From: Streptacidiphilus melanogenes
Lineage (GTDB): Bacteria > Actinomycetota > Actinomycetes > Streptomycetales > Streptomycetaceae
Direction of reading: 5' to 3'
NCBI RefSeq assembly: GCF_000787835.1
Contig: NZ_BBPP01000024.1
Location: forward strand, 55,694 to 119,693
DNA length: 64,000 bases
The notes under the pieces were generated by a model. The model was not told the origin of the DNA. It saw only the letters and a list, made by a program, of their open reading frames with translations, and searched no databases. Below, in pieces: positions 26,510 through 36,810 of the stretch. Every line of letters begins with the position of its first letter. Positions within the stretch are counted from its first letter, which is position 1. Both the position numbers and the translations under genes were made by a program.

Positions 26510-27142
26510 ATGAGCTTCCAGGGTTGGCCGGCCGAGGCCCTCGAGTTCTACGAGGGGCTCGAGGCGGAGAACAGCAAGGACTACTGGTCGTCCCACAAGG
26601 ACGTCTACGAGCGCTGCGTGCGCGAGCCGATGGAGGCTCTGCTCGAGGAGCTCGCGGCGCGGTTCGGCGAGGGGAAGATCTTCCGCCCCAACCGCGACAT
26701 CCGCTTCTCGGCGGACAAGTCCCCGTACAAGACCCACATCGGCGCGGTCCTGGAGGGCGGCGGCTACGTCCAGCTCTCCGCCGACGGTCTGGGCGCGGGC
26801 AGCGGCTGCTACGTCATGACACCCGACCAGCTGGCCCGCTTTCGCGAGGCGGTGGCTGAGGAGAAGTCAGGCAGGGCGCTGGAGTCCGTCATCGCGAAGC
26901 TGACGAGGGCGGACATCGAGATGATGTCCCACAACCGCCTCAAGAGCGCACCGCGCGGCTACGCCAAGGACCACCCGCGGATCGAACTGCTGCGCCACAA
27001 GAGCCTTGCGGCCTGGCGCCAGTGGCCGGTCGAGCCGTGGCTGGGGACGGCGGAGGCGAAGAGCCACGTCGTCGGCTTCCTGAAGGCCACCAGGCCGCTG
27101 AACGACTGGCTCTCCGAACACGTCGGCGTCGCCGGGGACTGA
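26510..27142 (+). CDS. DUF2461 domain protein
   Basis: A 210-residue protein matching DUF2461 (TIGR02453) along its full length: EALEFYEGLEAENSKDYWSSHKDVYE, FRPNRDIRFSADKSPYKTHIGAVL and DQLARFREAV. Function of the family is unknown. A TAGGCT hexamer at 26498-26503 ends only six bases before the ATG, so the transcript may be leaderless, which is common in actinobacteria. The upstream 26225-26509 gap holds divergent promoters for this gene and the small basic protein. Confidence 0.92.
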   Translation: MSFQGWPAEALEFYEGLEAENSKDYWSSHKDVYERCVREPMEALLEELAARFGEGKIFRPNRDIRFSADKSPYKTHIGAVLEGGGYVQLSADGLGAGSGCYVMTPDQLARFREAVAEEKSGRALESVIAKLTRADIEMMSHNRLKSAPRGYAKDHPRIELLRHKSLAAWRQWPVEPWLGTAEAKSHVVGFLKATRPLNDWLSEHVGVAGD

Positions 27143-27159
27143 GACGCCGACAGTCGCCC

Positions 27160-27867
27160 TCAGCCGTCCGTGGCGTCGGCAGGCTGCACGGGGCGGCCGC
27201 AGTCCGGACGGCCGGGAAGGGGGTCGGGCAGCGGCGTGCGCTTGACGCCGCCGACGCGGTTCGCCCACAGGAGGGTGACTTCGCGGACCACGAAGAGCCG
27301 GAGGCGTGGGTACGTCCCGGTCTTACGGAAGACCCCGACGCTGTCGCCCCAGTAGGCGTACCTGGCGTCGATCTCGCCGTACTGGTGCCAGATGCCTTTC
27401 TTCGGCGGGAAGTCGGTGTACGCCTCGCGCAGCTCCAGGCCGGAGAAGGCGGCCATGGCCCGGTAGCCGTCCGGGTAGTAGCGCCAGCAGTCCTGCGCGT
27501 CGTGGACGTGGCCGCGCGAGGGGGCGGTGATGAAGGCGTGCCCGCCCGGCCGAAGGATGCGGGCGATCTCCAGCATCGACGCCCAGAAGAAGGGGATGTG
27601 CTCGAAGGCCTGGCCGGAGAAGACGAAGTCGGCACTCGCGGACCGCACCGGGATCCGGTAGGGCTTCTTCATGACCCGGTCGACGTTCGGGCCGTCCTGG
27701 ACGTCGACGCCGACGTACTCGACGTCGCGCCCGGTGAGCAGATCCCGGTGGGTCAGGGCCTGGTTCGGGGAGATCCGGGAGCCCAGGTCGACGACGCGGT
27801 GCCGACCCTCGGTCGGCATGTACTCCCGCACGCACAGTTCCATGTGCTCATAAGCGGACCTGTGCAC
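27160..27867 (-). CDS. Class I SAM-dependent methyltransferase
   Basis: A 235-residue protein. HRVVDLGSRISP (motif I variant, around residue 25), VEYVGVDVQDGPNVD with the acidic residue after strand 2, SADFVFSGQAFEHIPFFW (motif IV/post-IV of the Methyltransf_11 type), and ILRPGGHAFITAPSRG. The GTG start at 27867 follows AAAGGTCG. The substrate is unknown. It lies downstream of the serA terminator and converges with the DUF2461 gene across a 17-bp gap. Confidence 0.88.
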   Translation of the reverse strand: MHRSAYEHMELCVREYMPTEGRHRVVDLGSRISPNQALTHRDLLTGRDVEYVGVDVQDGPNVDRVMKKPYRIPVRSASADFVFSGQAFEHIPFFWASMLEIARILRPGGHAFITAPSRGHVHDAQDCWRYYPDGYRAMAAFSGLELREAYTDFPPKKGIWHQYGEIDARYAYWGDSVGVFRKTGTYPRLRLFVVREVTLLWANRVGGVKRTPLPDPLPGRPDCGRPVQPADATDG

Positions 27868-27883
27868 GGCGCCCCGACCTTTC

Positions 27884-27915
27884 GAGCCCGCCGGGACCGG
27901 GTCCCGGCGGGGCTC
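27884..27915 (-). terminator. Terminator after serA
   Basis: GAGCCCCGCCGGGAC pairs with GTCCCGGCGGGCTC (one bulged base), 14 bases past the serA stop on the minus strand. Confidence 0.82.
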
Positions 27916-27928
27916 ACACGTTGGCGGA

Positions 27929-29521
27929 TCAGGCGGAGAGGTTCACCGAGCGGGCGAACTTCGCACCGATCTCCGCGGCGATCTCGGTCAGCAGACCCTG
28001 CGGGATCTCGCTGTCGACCGTCAGGGAGACGAGCGCGTCGCCGCCCTCCTCGTCACGGGAGACCTGCATGCCGGCGATGTTGATGCCGGCGTCGCCGAGG
28101 AGCTTGCCGAGGGTGCCGACGACACCCGGACGGTCCTCGTAGCGGAAGAAGCCCATGAAGTCGGTGAGGGCGACGTCCACGTCGAACTCGTTGACGCCGA
28201 CGATCTTCTGCTGGCGCTTGGGGCCGGTGAGCGTGCCGGCCACCGAGATCTCGCGGCCGTCGTTCAGGGTGCCGCGGACGGTGATGACGTTGCGGTACTC
28301 GGGGCTCTCGCTCAGCGTGGTCAGACGGACCTCGAGGCCGCGCTCCTGCGCGAACAGCGGGGCGTTGACGTAGGAGACGGTCTCCGCGACGACGTCCTCG
28401 AAGACACCCTTGAGGGCGGACAGCTCCAGCACCTTCACGTCGTGCTGGGTGATCTCGCCGCGCACCTCGACGTCGAGACGGACGGCGACCTCGCCGGCCA
28501 GGCCGGTGAAGATGCGGCCGAGCTTCTCGGCGAGCGGCAGGCCCGGACGGACGTCCTCGGCGATGACCCCGCCCTGAACGTTGACCGCGTCCGGCACCAG
28601 CTCGCCCGCGAGAGCGAGGCGGACGCTGCGGGCGACGGAGATGCCGGCCTTCTCCTGCGCCTCGTCGGTGGAGGCGCCGAGGTGCGGGGTGGCGACGACG
28701 TTGTCGAAGCCGAAGAGCGGCGAGTCGGTGCAGGGCTCCTTGACGAAGACGTCCAGGCCCGCGCCGGCGACCCGGCCCTCCTTGAGCGCGGCGGCCAGCG
28801 CCTCCTCGTCGACGATGCCGCCACGGGCGGCGTTGACGATGCGGACGGTCGGCTTGACCTTGTGCAGCGCCTCGTCACCGATCAGACCGACGGTCTCCGG
28901 GGTCTTCGGCAGGTGCACGGTGATGAAGTCGGCGACCTCCAGCAGCTCGTCCAGCGAGACGAGCTTGACGCCCATCTGCGCGGCGCGCGCGGCCTGGATG
29001 TAGGGGTCGTAGGCGACGATCTTCATGCCGAAGGCGGACATGCGCTGCGCGACCAGCACGCCGATGCGGCCGAGGCCGACCACGCCGAGGGTCTTCTCGG
29101 CCAGCTCGACGCCGGTGTACTTGCTGCGCTTCCACTCGCCGCCCTTCAGCGAGGCGTTGGCGGCCGGGATGTGACGGGCCGTCGACAGCAGCAGGCCGCA
29201 GGCGAGCTCGGCGGCGGTGACGATGTTGGAGGTCGGCGCGTTGACGACCATCACGCCCGCCTTGGTGGCGGACGGGACGTCGACGTTGTCGAGACCGACG
29301 CCGGCACGGGCGACGACCTTGAGCTTGCGCGCGGCGGCGATCGCCTCCGCGTCCACCTTGGTGGCGGAGCGGATCAGGATCGCGTCGACATCGGCGATGG
29401 CGGGAAGGAGCTCGGCGCGGTTGGCGCCGTCGCAGTGGCGGATCTCGAAGTCCGGCCCGAGCGCGTCGACGGTGGCAGGAGACAGCTCTTCAGCGATGAG
29501 AACTACAGGCTTGCTGCTCAC
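27929..29521 (-). CDS. serA: D-3-phosphoglycerate dehydrogenase
   Basis: A 530-residue long-form PGDH catalysing the first step of serine synthesis from 3-phosphoglycerate. N-terminal substrate and Rossmann domains: VGLGRIGVLVAQRM (about residues 148-161), the ARGGIVDEEAL arginine loop, LDVFVKEPCTDSP with the Glu, and TPHLGASTDEAQEKA with the catalytic His. An allosteric substrate-binding domain follows at about 310-450, then a C-terminal ACT domain (FRYEDRPGVVGTLGKLLGDAGINIAGMQVSRD split over about 455-500) for serine feedback. GTG start with AAGGAC upstream. It has its own terminator. Confidence 0.97.
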   Translation of the reverse strand: MSSKPVVLIAEELSPATVDALGPDFEIRHCDGANRAELLPAIADVDAILIRSATKVDAEAIAAARKLKVVARAGVGLDNVDVPSATKAGVMVVNAPTSNIVTAAELACGLLLSTARHIPAANASLKGGEWKRSKYTGVELAEKTLGVVGLGRIGVLVAQRMSAFGMKIVAYDPYIQAARAAQMGVKLVSLDELLEVADFITVHLPKTPETVGLIGDEALHKVKPTVRIVNAARGGIVDEEALAAALKEGRVAGAGLDVFVKEPCTDSPLFGFDNVVATPHLGASTDEAQEKAGISVARSVRLALAGELVPDAVNVQGGVIAEDVRPGLPLAEKLGRIFTGLAGEVAVRLDVEVRGEITQHDVKVLELSALKGVFEDVVAETVSYVNAPLFAQERGLEVRLTTLSESPEYRNVITVRGTLNDGREISVAGTLTGPKRQQKIVGVNEFDVDVALTDFMGFFRYEDRPGVVGTLGKLLGDAGINIAGMQVSRDEEGGDALVSLTVDSEIPQGLLTEIAAEIGAKFARSVNLSA

Positions 29522-29764
29522 GACAGTTTGTCCTTACTGTCCGGTTCTCCCCGAAGCCGTGCGAATGGGGGCGCACCCGCGTTGCTTGGACGGCATGGAG
29601 GGGACGGTGGCATGCCGCGTTGGAGACGCACGACGCTGTGAGCCTGACGCGCAGATTGAGTCTATCGGCGGAGGTGCTTCCGCCGAGCGCCCCTGCGGAA
29701 GAATCACCCGCCGGGGATGGTACGGACCGTACAAACGATCCCTACAGGAATGCTGTAATGCGGC

Positions 29765-29796
29765 GGGGGCGGCCGCTCGACCGCTCGGCCACCCCC
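29765..29796 (-). terminator. Terminator after ilvC
   Basis: GGGGGTGGCCG pairs with CGGCCGCCCCC (one G-U pair) across a 10-base loop, 24 bases past the ilvC stop. The rest of the 298-bp serA-ilvC gap (29522-29819) holds the serA promoter region; no gene is visible. Confidence 0.78.
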
Positions 29797-29819
29797 AGTC
29801 GACTGCTGACGAGACGGAC

Positions 29820-30884
<1,065 letters not shown>

Positions 30885-30898
30885 TTAAGTCTCAAAGC

Positions 30899-30916
30899 GT
30901 GAGATTAGCGTCTCAC
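30899..30916. promoter_or_regulatory. 18-bp palindrome upstream of ilvC
   Basis: GTGAGATTAGCGTCTCAC: 6-base inverted arms around a 6-base centre, about 80 bp upstream of the ilvC start. A third, weaker half-site (TTGAGACTTAA on the minus strand) follows on the ilvC side. It reads like a repressor or activator operator. Candidate binders include an NdgR-type IclR regulator, but this is inference only. Confidence 0.6.
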
Positions 30917-30932
30917 AGAGGTGCAGTCTCCA

Positions 30933-31005
30933 GGGGCACGGGGAACTGCGCGAGAACCACCGGCGAGCGGATGGCCCTGCGCGTTCGGGGCTCCGGATCG
31001 TGCAA
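30933..31005. repeat. REP-like palindromic element, copy 1 (partial)
   Basis: It begins with the arm GGGGCACGGGGAACTGCGCGA (30933-30953) and continues GAACCAC..GGAGCGGA..GCCCTGCGCGTTCGG like copy 2. It ends at the ilvN stop codon without an obvious right arm. The same element recurs at 44910-45010 and 57308-57416. Confidence 0.75.
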
Positions 31006-31530
31006 CTAGGCCGATCGCTCGACAGCGCGGAGCGACCTGTCGGTAATCGACCGTGCCCCCCTGCCGATGGCGACCATGCCGGACTGGACGAGCTCCTTGA
31101 TGCCGTACGGCTCCAGCATCTTCAGCATCGCTTCGAGCTTGTCGCTGCTGCCCGTGGCCTCGATCGTCACCGCGTCCGGGGAGACGTCGACCGTCTTCGC
31201 ACGGAAGAGCTGGACGATCTCGGTGACCTGGCCGCGGGTCTCCGCGTCCGCGCGGACCTTGACCAGCATCAGCTCGCGGCGGACCGCCGCGGCCGGGTCG
31301 AGCTCGACGATCTTTATGACGTTGACCAGCTTGTTCAGCTGCTTGGTGACCTGCTCCAGCGGGAGGTCCTCCACGTTGACGACGATCGTCATGCGGGAGA
31401 TGTCCGGGTGCTCGGTCGGACCGACGGCCAGGGAGTCGATGTTGAAGCCGCGCCGCGAGAACAGCGCCGCGATCCGGGCGAGGACGCCCGGCTTGTTCTC
31501 GACCAGGACGGAGAGGGTGTGCTTGGACAT
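31006..31530 (-). CDS. ilvN: Acetolactate synthase small (regulatory) subunit
   Basis: A 174-residue regulatory subunit. The N-terminal ACT domain (HTLSVLVENKPGVLARIAALFSRRGFNIDSLAVGPTE, split across residues 4-40) binds valine. A second ACT-like half (ELMLVKVRADAETRGQVTEIVQLFRAKTVDVSPD) follows. It activates IlvB and confers feedback inhibition. ATG 31530 lies 23 bases after the ilvB stop, so ilvBN is one operon. Confidence 0.97.
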   Translation of the reverse strand: MSKHTLSVLVENKPGVLARIAALFSRRGFNIDSLAVGPTEHPDISRMTIVVNVEDLPLEQVTKQLNKLVNVIKIVELDPAAAVRRELMLVKVRADAETRGQVTEIVQLFRAKTVDVSPDAVTIEATGSSDKLEAMLKMLEPYGIKELVQSGMVAIGRGARSITDRSLRAVERSA

Positions 31531-31553
31531 GGTTTTCGAAGGTCCCCTTCGTC

Positions 31554-33389
31554 TCAGTCGTTCTCGTCGCCGAAGTCCGGACGGACGTCGCGCGCGGCCA
31601 GGATCTCGTCGTTGCTGACACCGGCCGGGACCATCGGCCAGACCATCGCGTCCTGGTGGACGATGAAGTCGATGACGACCGGCGCGTCGTTGAGCGACAT
31701 CGCCTTCTCGATCACCGCGTCCAGGTCCTCCGGGCGCTCGCAGCGCAGCGCGTGGCAGCCCATGGCCTCGGACAGCTTGACGAAGTCCGGGATGCGGGTG
31801 CCGGCGGCGGGACCGCGGCCGTCGTTGTCCGGGCCGTCGTGCAGGACGGTGTTGGAGTAGCGCTGGTTGTAGAAGAGGGTCTGCCACTGGCGGACCATGC
31901 CCAGCGAGCCGTTGTTGATGATCGCGACCTTGATCGGGATGTTGTTCAGCGCGCAGGTGACCAGCTCCTGGTTGGTCATCTGGAAGCAGCCGTCGCCGTC
32001 GATCGCCCAGACCTGCGCGTCGGGGCAGCCGGCCTTCGCGCCCATCGCGGCCGGGACCGCGTAGCCCATCGTTCCGGCGCCGCCGGAGTTCAGCCAGGTG
32101 GCCGGCTTCTCGAAGGAGATGAACTGCGAGGCCCACATCTGGTGCTGGCCCACGCCCGCGGCGTAGATCGCGTCGGGGCCGACCTTCTGGCCGATCCGCT
32201 CGATGACCTGCTGCGGGCTGAGCATGCCCTCCGGGGCCGGCTCGTAGCCCACGGGGTAGGTCTTGCGCCAGGCGTTGAGCTGCTCCCACCACTGGCCGTA
32301 GTCGAAGCGGTGCTCGCCCGCCGTCTGGCCGGCGGCCTGCTCCTGCTGGACCGCGACGATCAGGTCCGCGATGATCTCGCGGGCGTCGCCGACGATCGGG
32401 ACGTCCGCCACGCGGTTCTTGCCGATCTCGGCCGGGTCGATGTCGGCGTGGACGACCTTGGCGTAGGGGGCGAAGGTGTCCAGCTTGCCGGTGACCCGGT
32501 CGTCGAAGCGGGTGCCCAGGGCGAACAGCAGGTCCGCCTTCTGCAGCGCGGTGACCGCGGCGACCGAGCCGTGCATGCCGGGCATGCCCAGGTGCTGGTC
32601 GTGGCTGTCAGGGAAGGCGCCCAGCGCCATCAGCGTGGTGACGACCGGGGCGCCGGTCAGCTCGGCCAGGATGCGCAGCTCGGCCGTGGCGCCGGCCTTC
32701 AGCACGCCACCGCCGACGTAGAGGACGGGGCGCTTGGCGGCCGCCAGCAGTCGCGCGGCCTCGCGGATCTGCTTGGCGTGCGGCTTGGTCACCGGGCGGT
32801 AGCCGGGCAGCTGCGGCTCGACCGGCCAGCGGAAGACCGTGCGCGCCTGCAGCGCGTCCTTGGCGATGTCGACCAGGACCGGGCCGGGGCGGCCGGTGCT
32901 CGCGATGTGGAACGCCTCCGCGATCACGCGCGGGATCTCGTCCGCGTCGGTGACCAGGAAGTTGTGCTTGGTGATCGGCATCGTGATGCCGCAGATGTCC
33001 GCCTCCTGGAAGGCGTCCGTGCCGATCGCCTTGGAGGAGACCTGGCCGGTGATCGCGACCACCGGCACGGAGTCCATGTACGCGTCCGCCAGCGGCGTCA
33101 CCAGGTTCGTCGCACCCGGCCCTGAGGTCGCCATGCAGACGCCCACCTTGCCGGTGGCCTGCGCGTAGCCGGTCGCCGCGTGACCCGCGCCCTGCTCGTG
33201 GCGGACCAGGATGTGACGCACCCGGGTCGAGTCCATCAGCGGGTCGTAGGCCGGGAGGATCGCGCCGCCCGGGATGCCGAAGACGGTGTCCGCACCGACC
33301 GCCTCGAGCGAGCGGATGAGCGACTGGGCACCGGTCATCGGTTCGGGGCCCGCATGGTGCGGGACGGGCGCTGCTGCCTGCTCGGTCAT
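31554..33389 (-). CDS. ilvB: Acetolactate synthase large subunit
   Basis: A 611-residue thiamine-diphosphate enzyme, forming acetolactate or acetohydroxybutyrate from pyruvate and 2-ketobutyrate. ATG 33389 ([11 protein letters not shown]) follows AAGGAAC. Visible: [15 protein letters not shown], the catalytic glutamate in [18 protein letters not shown], the FAD-binding middle domain ([17 protein letters not shown]), and the ThDP motif [15 protein letters not shown]. The upstream leader peptide and terminator show control by attenuation. Confidence 0.98.
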   Translation of the reverse strand: MTEQAAAPVPHHAGPEPMTGAQSLIRSLEAVGADTVFGIPGGAILPAYDPLMDSTRVRHILVRHEQGAGHAATGYAQATGKVGVCMATSGPGATNLVTPLADAYMDSVPVVAITGQVSSKAIGTDAFQEADICGITMPITKHNFLVTDADEIPRVIAEAFHIASTGRPGPVLVDIAKDALQARTVFRWPVEPQLPGYRPVTKPHAKQIREAARLLAAAKRPVLYVGGGVLKAGATAELRILAELTGAPVVTTLMALGAFPDSHDQHLGMPGMHGSVAAVTALQKADLLFALGTRFDDRVTGKLDTFAPYAKVVHADIDPAEIGKNRVADVPIVGDAREIIADLIVAVQQEQAAGQTAGEHRFDYGQWWEQLNAWRKTYPVGYEPAPEGMLSPQQVIERIGQKVGPDAIYAAGVGQHQMWASQFISFEKPATWLNSGGAGTMGYAVPAAMGAKAGCPDAQVWAIDGDGCFQMTNQELVTCALNNIPIKVAIINNGSLGMVRQWQTLFYNQRYSNTVLHDGPDNDGRGPAAGTRIPDFVKLSEAMGCHALRCERPEDLDAVIEKAMSLNDAPVVIDFIVHQDAMVWPMVPAGVSNDEILAARDVRPDFGDEND

Positions 33390-33481
33390 CTGCTGTTCCT
33401 TCTCGGCTGCTCGGACTTCTCGGAGGGGGGTCTCTAGGGCGGTTCGCGCTGAGCGCGCTGCGCTGGCTGCCTCGCGGCAAC

Positions 33482-33517
33482 AAAAAACCCCTCGTGCCCG
33501 TGTGGGCATGCGAGGGG
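33482..33517 (-). terminator. Attenuator terminator before ilvB
   Basis: CCCCTCGCATGCCC / GGGCACGAGGGG stem followed by six U residues in the minus-strand transcript, about 95 bases before the ilvB start and 41 bases after the leader peptide stop. Upstream hairpins (GGGAGTCAACTCCC at 33540-33553; GCGCGTCGGC with GCCGACGCGC at 33520-33529 and 33561-33570) sit between leader and terminator. Confidence 0.9.
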
Positions 33518-33557
33518 TAGCGCGTCGGCCAGGTCAGCTCGGGAGTTGACTCCCGGC

Positions 33558-33599
33558 TCAGCCGACGCGCCCGCCAAGTACGAGAATTCGGGTGCGCAT
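33558..33599 (-). CDS. ilvB leader peptide
   Basis: A 13-codon frame, ATG to TGA, encoding MRTRILVLGGRVG, with GGAGG 6 bases upstream. The Ile-Leu-Val-Leu run uses ATT, CTC, GTA and CTT, three of which are rare at this GC content. This is the classical actinobacterial ilvB attenuator leader: ribosome stalling at these codons under branched-chain starvation lets transcription continue into ilvBN. Confidence 0.92.
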   Translation of the reverse strand: MRTRILVLGGRVG

Positions 33600-33657
33600 G
33601 CTGACGACCATCCTCCGACGCCCCGGGGGGTGTCAAGCCCACTCGATTCGTGTCTCA

Positions 33658-36573
33658 TCATGCGGGATCTTCCTCGGACGTCCTGGTATCGGCCAGGAGC
33701 AGTTCCTTCAGTTCATCCTCCCGCATCGGCGGCGCGAAGTGCAGGCCCTGGCCTCGTGAGCAGCCGAGATCCCGCAGGATCCGTGCCTGCTCGGCGCGGT
33801 CCACCCCGTCGGCGACGGTCTCCAGACCGAGCTCGTGACCGATCCGCAGGACGGACGAGGCGAGCGTGCGCAGGAAGGCCGAGTCGAGCAGACCGTCCAC
33901 GACGCCGCGTTCCAGCTTGAGCGCGTCCACCGGCAGCCGGCGCAGCTCGCTCAGCGGGGTCGCGCCGCCGCCGAGCCCGTCCAGGACCAGGCCGATGCCG
34001 AGCTGTTTGAGCCGCCCGAGACGCTGCACCAGTTCGTCGACGCCGTGGCTGCGCCCGTCGACGGGCCCGGGGCCGCTGTCGCCGAGCTCGACGACCAGCC
34101 GGCCGCCGGGCAGGCGGCAGCGGCGCAGCACCGTCTCCGCGGTCTCCACCACCCCCGGCGCGGCCAGCGCGCGCGGCGAGAGCCGCACCGTCACCGGCAG
34201 CGTGCCGCCGCGTTCGGCGGCCTGCTGGACGGCCTGCTCGACCATCCAGCGGGACAGCCGCAGCGCCCGCTCCCCGCCGCCCGCCGCATGCAGGAACTCG
34301 GCGGGCGTGAGCAGCAGCCCCTGCGCGGAGCGCCAGCGGGCCTGCGCGGCCAGGCCGCTGATCCGGCCGCCGCGGAGGTCCACGATCGGCTGGTGGACCA
34401 GGACGAACTCGCCCTCGCGCACGGCGGCGCGCAGCCGCTGGTCGAGCTCGGTGCGGCGGCGCAGCTCGCTGCGCAGCTCCGGCGAGTACTCGTGGACGCG
34501 GTCCTTGCCGCGCTTCTTCGCCTGGTACATGGCCAGGTCCGCGCTGCGCAGCAGGTCGGCGGCGCCCTCGGGGCCGAGGGCGGGCTCGGCGAAGGCGATG
34601 CCGATGCTGGCGGCGACGGTGTGTTCCTCGTTGCCGACGGCGTAGGGGGCGGAGACGGCGAGGCGCAGCCGCTCGGCGATGCCGAAGGCCCGCTCCCGGT
34701 CGACCTCGCCGACGAGCAGCACCGCGAACTCGTCGCCGCCGAGACGGGCGACCGTGTCACCCTCCCGCACGGACTCGCGCAGCCTCCTCGCGGCCAGCAC
34801 CAGCAGCTCGTCGCCGACCTGGTGCCCGGCGGTGTCGTTGACCGCCTTGAAGCCGTCGAGGTCGGCGAAGAGCACCGCGACGTCCGGACGTTTCTCGGCC
34901 CTGGGGGTGAGCGCGTCGCGGCCGCGTTTGAGGAACAGGGCCCGGTTGGGCAGGCCGGTCAGCGCGTCGTGGAACGCGTTGTGCTCCAACTGCGCCTGAA
35001 GGCGCACCCGTTCGGAGACGTCGCGGCAGTTGAAGATCAGCCCGTCGCGGTAGCGGTTGACGGTGGACTCCACGTCCAGCCACTCGCCCGCGCCCGAGCG
35101 CACCCGGCACTCGATCCGCGCGGTCGGCTCGGCCGTGGGCCCGTGGGCGGGCGCCTTGGCGAGGTAGCGCTGCACCTCCCAGAGCACGTGGCCGAGGTCG
35201 TCCGGGTGGACCATCTCCGGCAGCCTGGTGCCGACCAGCTCCTCCGCCGGGCGCCCGTACACGCCGGCGGCGGCCGGGCTGACGTAGCGCAGCACCCCGT
35301 CCGGGTCGGCGATCATGATGACGTCGCTGGAGCCCTGGACCAGGGAGCGGAAGTGCCGTTCCTGGTGGCTGAGCCGCTGGGCCAGCGCCAGGTTGTCCAG
35401 CAGCATCACACCCTGACGCAGGATCAGTGCGATGACGACGGTGCAGCTGATGATCAGCACGAACCGGTCCAGGTGGTGCTGCCCGAGCGCGTTGTAGAGC
35501 AGACCGATGGTGCAGACCCCGGTGGCCGCGTACGGGGTCAGCGCGCTGAAGGTGGACGCCACGCGCGGCCGCCGCACGGACTCGCGGGTGAGCGCCCGCC
35601 CACCGCCCGCCCACGGGGCCCAGGCCAGCAGCATCGAGCCGCAGAACCAGCCCGCGTCGAGCAGTTGGCCGGAGTGGTAGGAGTCCTTGAAGGACTGGCT
35701 GGTGAAGACGGCGTCGCAGACCACCGTGAGGGCGAGGCCCACGACGGCCGTGTGCGCCGCCGCCCGGTTGCCGTCCTGGCGGCGGAAGCGCAGGCCGAGG
35801 ACCATGCTGATGAGCAGGATGTCCAGCAGCGGGTAGGCCAGCCCGACCGTCAGCCGCAGCGGGCTGTGCTGGTCGCCCGCCGCCGTCCGGCCGAGGGCCA
35901 GCGACCAGCTCAGCGTCAGCAGCGAGCCGGCGATCAGCCAGCCGTCGAGCGCGAGGCAGAGCCAGCCGGCGGCGTTGCGGGGCCGGTTGGAGAGCATCAG
36001 CAGCCCGAGGATGGCGGGCGGTGCGAAGAAGAGGAAGACGTAGTCGGAGATCGAGGGCGACGGGAGCGACTGGCGCAGCACGCACTCGTACCAGCCCCAG
36101 ATGCCGTTGCCGAGAGCGACCATGAGCGAGCTGAGCCCGAAGCAGACCCAGGCCCTGCGGTGCCGCCCGGCGGAGAGCCGGCCGTAGCCGAAGCAGGACA
36201 GCGAGGCGGTCAACGCGGCCCCGGCCAGGCCGAAGTCGCCCATGAAGTCCGCCACCGCGGGCGAGCCCCAGCCGTAGGCGGCGCCCGCGAGATAGAGCAG
36301 GCAGACCAGCATCACCAGTATCCGCGGCAGCCGCGCCGCCGCCTGCGAGATCCGGTGCGGCTCGGGTGGGTGGGCGTCGCGGCCCTCGTGCTGGGGCGGC
36401 CCCGCGACGAGGTCGTCGGGGTGCTGCATCTCCTCCTGGCCGCCCTCGCCGTAGGCGAAGGGCGACGCGGCGGAGCGGCCGTGCTCCTCGGCGGCCCAGG
36501 GGCGGCCCCGCCGGGTCTGGCCGGGCAGCAGCGTTTCGGTGGTCAGCTCGGTGGTCAGCTCAGTGCTCAGCAT
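33658..36573 (-). CDS. cdgC: CdgC-like membrane GGDEF protein with degenerate EAL domain
   Basis: About 971 residues from ATG 36573 with GGAGGGGG upstream. Residues 1-80 are hydrophilic, with a duplicated ELTTE. Around nine or ten TM helices span about 80-400. A PAS/PAC segment (HFRSLVQGSSDVIMIADPDG... to FNCRDVSERV) lies at about 415-530. A GGDEF domain with intact RLGGDEF (about 613) should make c-di-GMP. The EAL-like domain lacks the key residues: GLAAQARW replaces the E-A-L site (about 741), VLDGLGGG replaces DDFGTG (about 863) and ADGVD replaces AEGVE (about 921). It is therefore predicted to be a cyclase with a non-catalytic, perhaps ligand-binding, EAL domain. Position beside ilvB matches S. 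coelicolor SCO5511/cdgC as I recall it. Confidence 0.88.
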   Translation of the reverse strand: MLSTELTTELTTETLLPGQTRRGRPWAAEEHGRSAASPFAYGEGGQEEMQHPDDLVAGPPQHEGRDAHPPEPHRISQAAARLPRILVMLVCLLYLAGAAYGWGSPAVADFMGDFGLAGAALTASLSCFGYGRLSAGRHRRAWVCFGLSSLMVALGNGIWGWYECVLRQSLPSPSISDYVFLFFAPPAILGLLMLSNRPRNAAGWLCLALDGWLIAGSLLTLSWSLALGRTAAGDQHSPLRLTVGLAYPLLDILLISMVLGLRFRRQDGNRAAAHTAVVGLALTVVCDAVFTSQSFKDSYHSGQLLDAGWFCGSMLLAWAPWAGGGRALTRESVRRPRVASTFSALTPYAATGVCTIGLLYNALGQHHLDRFVLIISCTVVIALILRQGVMLLDNLALAQRLSHQERHFRSLVQGSSDVIMIADPDGVLRYVSPAAAGVYGRPAEELVGTRLPEMVHPDDLGHVLWEVQRYLAKAPAHGPTAEPTARIECRVRSGAGEWLDVESTVNRYRDGLIFNCRDVSERVRLQAQLEHNAFHDALTGLPNRALFLKRGRDALTPRAEKRPDVAVLFADLDGFKAVNDTAGHQVGDELLVLAARRLRESVREGDTVARLGGDEFAVLLVGEVDRERAFGIAERLRLAVSAPYAVGNEEHTVAASIGIAFAEPALGPEGAADLLRSADLAMYQAKKRGKDRVHEYSPELRSELRRRTELDQRLRAAVREGEFVLVHQPIVDLRGGRISGLAAQARWRSAQGLLLTPAEFLHAAGGGERALRLSRWMVEQAVQQAAERGGTLPVTVRLSPRALAAPGVVETAETVLRRCRLPGGRLVVELGDSGPGPVDGRSHGVDELVQRLGRLKQLGIGLVLDGLGGGATPLSELRRLPVDALKLERGVVDGLLDSAFLRTLASSVLRIGHELGLETVADGVDRAEQARILRDLGCSRGQGLHFAPPMREDELKELLLADTRTSEEDPA

Positions 36574-36667
36574 GGGCAATCCCCCTCCGGCCCCGGGTGC
36601 GATCGGACCAGCGGGGCGGACAACTCCGTACCGGGTCTCCCGGTCGGGAACCTACACCACAGTCGTC

Positions 36668-36696
36668 ACTCAGAGACATGCACACTCAACTCAGAG
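36668..36696. promoter_or_regulatory. Direct repeat upstream of cdgC
   Basis: ACTCAGAG occurs at 36668-36675 and again at 36689-36696, start-to-start 21 bp, i.e. two helical turns. It lies about 100-120 bp before the cdgC start, in the 36574-36810 gap. It could be a response-regulator site. Confidence 0.4.
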
Positions 36697-36810
36697 TAAT
36701 GGCCTCTGTCGAGGTAGCTGTACCCGATTCGAGCGAAGCCGGCCGGTGCTGCTGCGCAGCGAGGGGGTGCCCTGGGCGCACGCCGGGGGCGCACGAGCGT
36801 TCCTCGAGCG

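Noticed and set aside
33835-36699. 954-codon plus-strand open frame over cdgC
   Set aside because: The opposite strand encodes recognisable PAS, GGDEF and TM segments.
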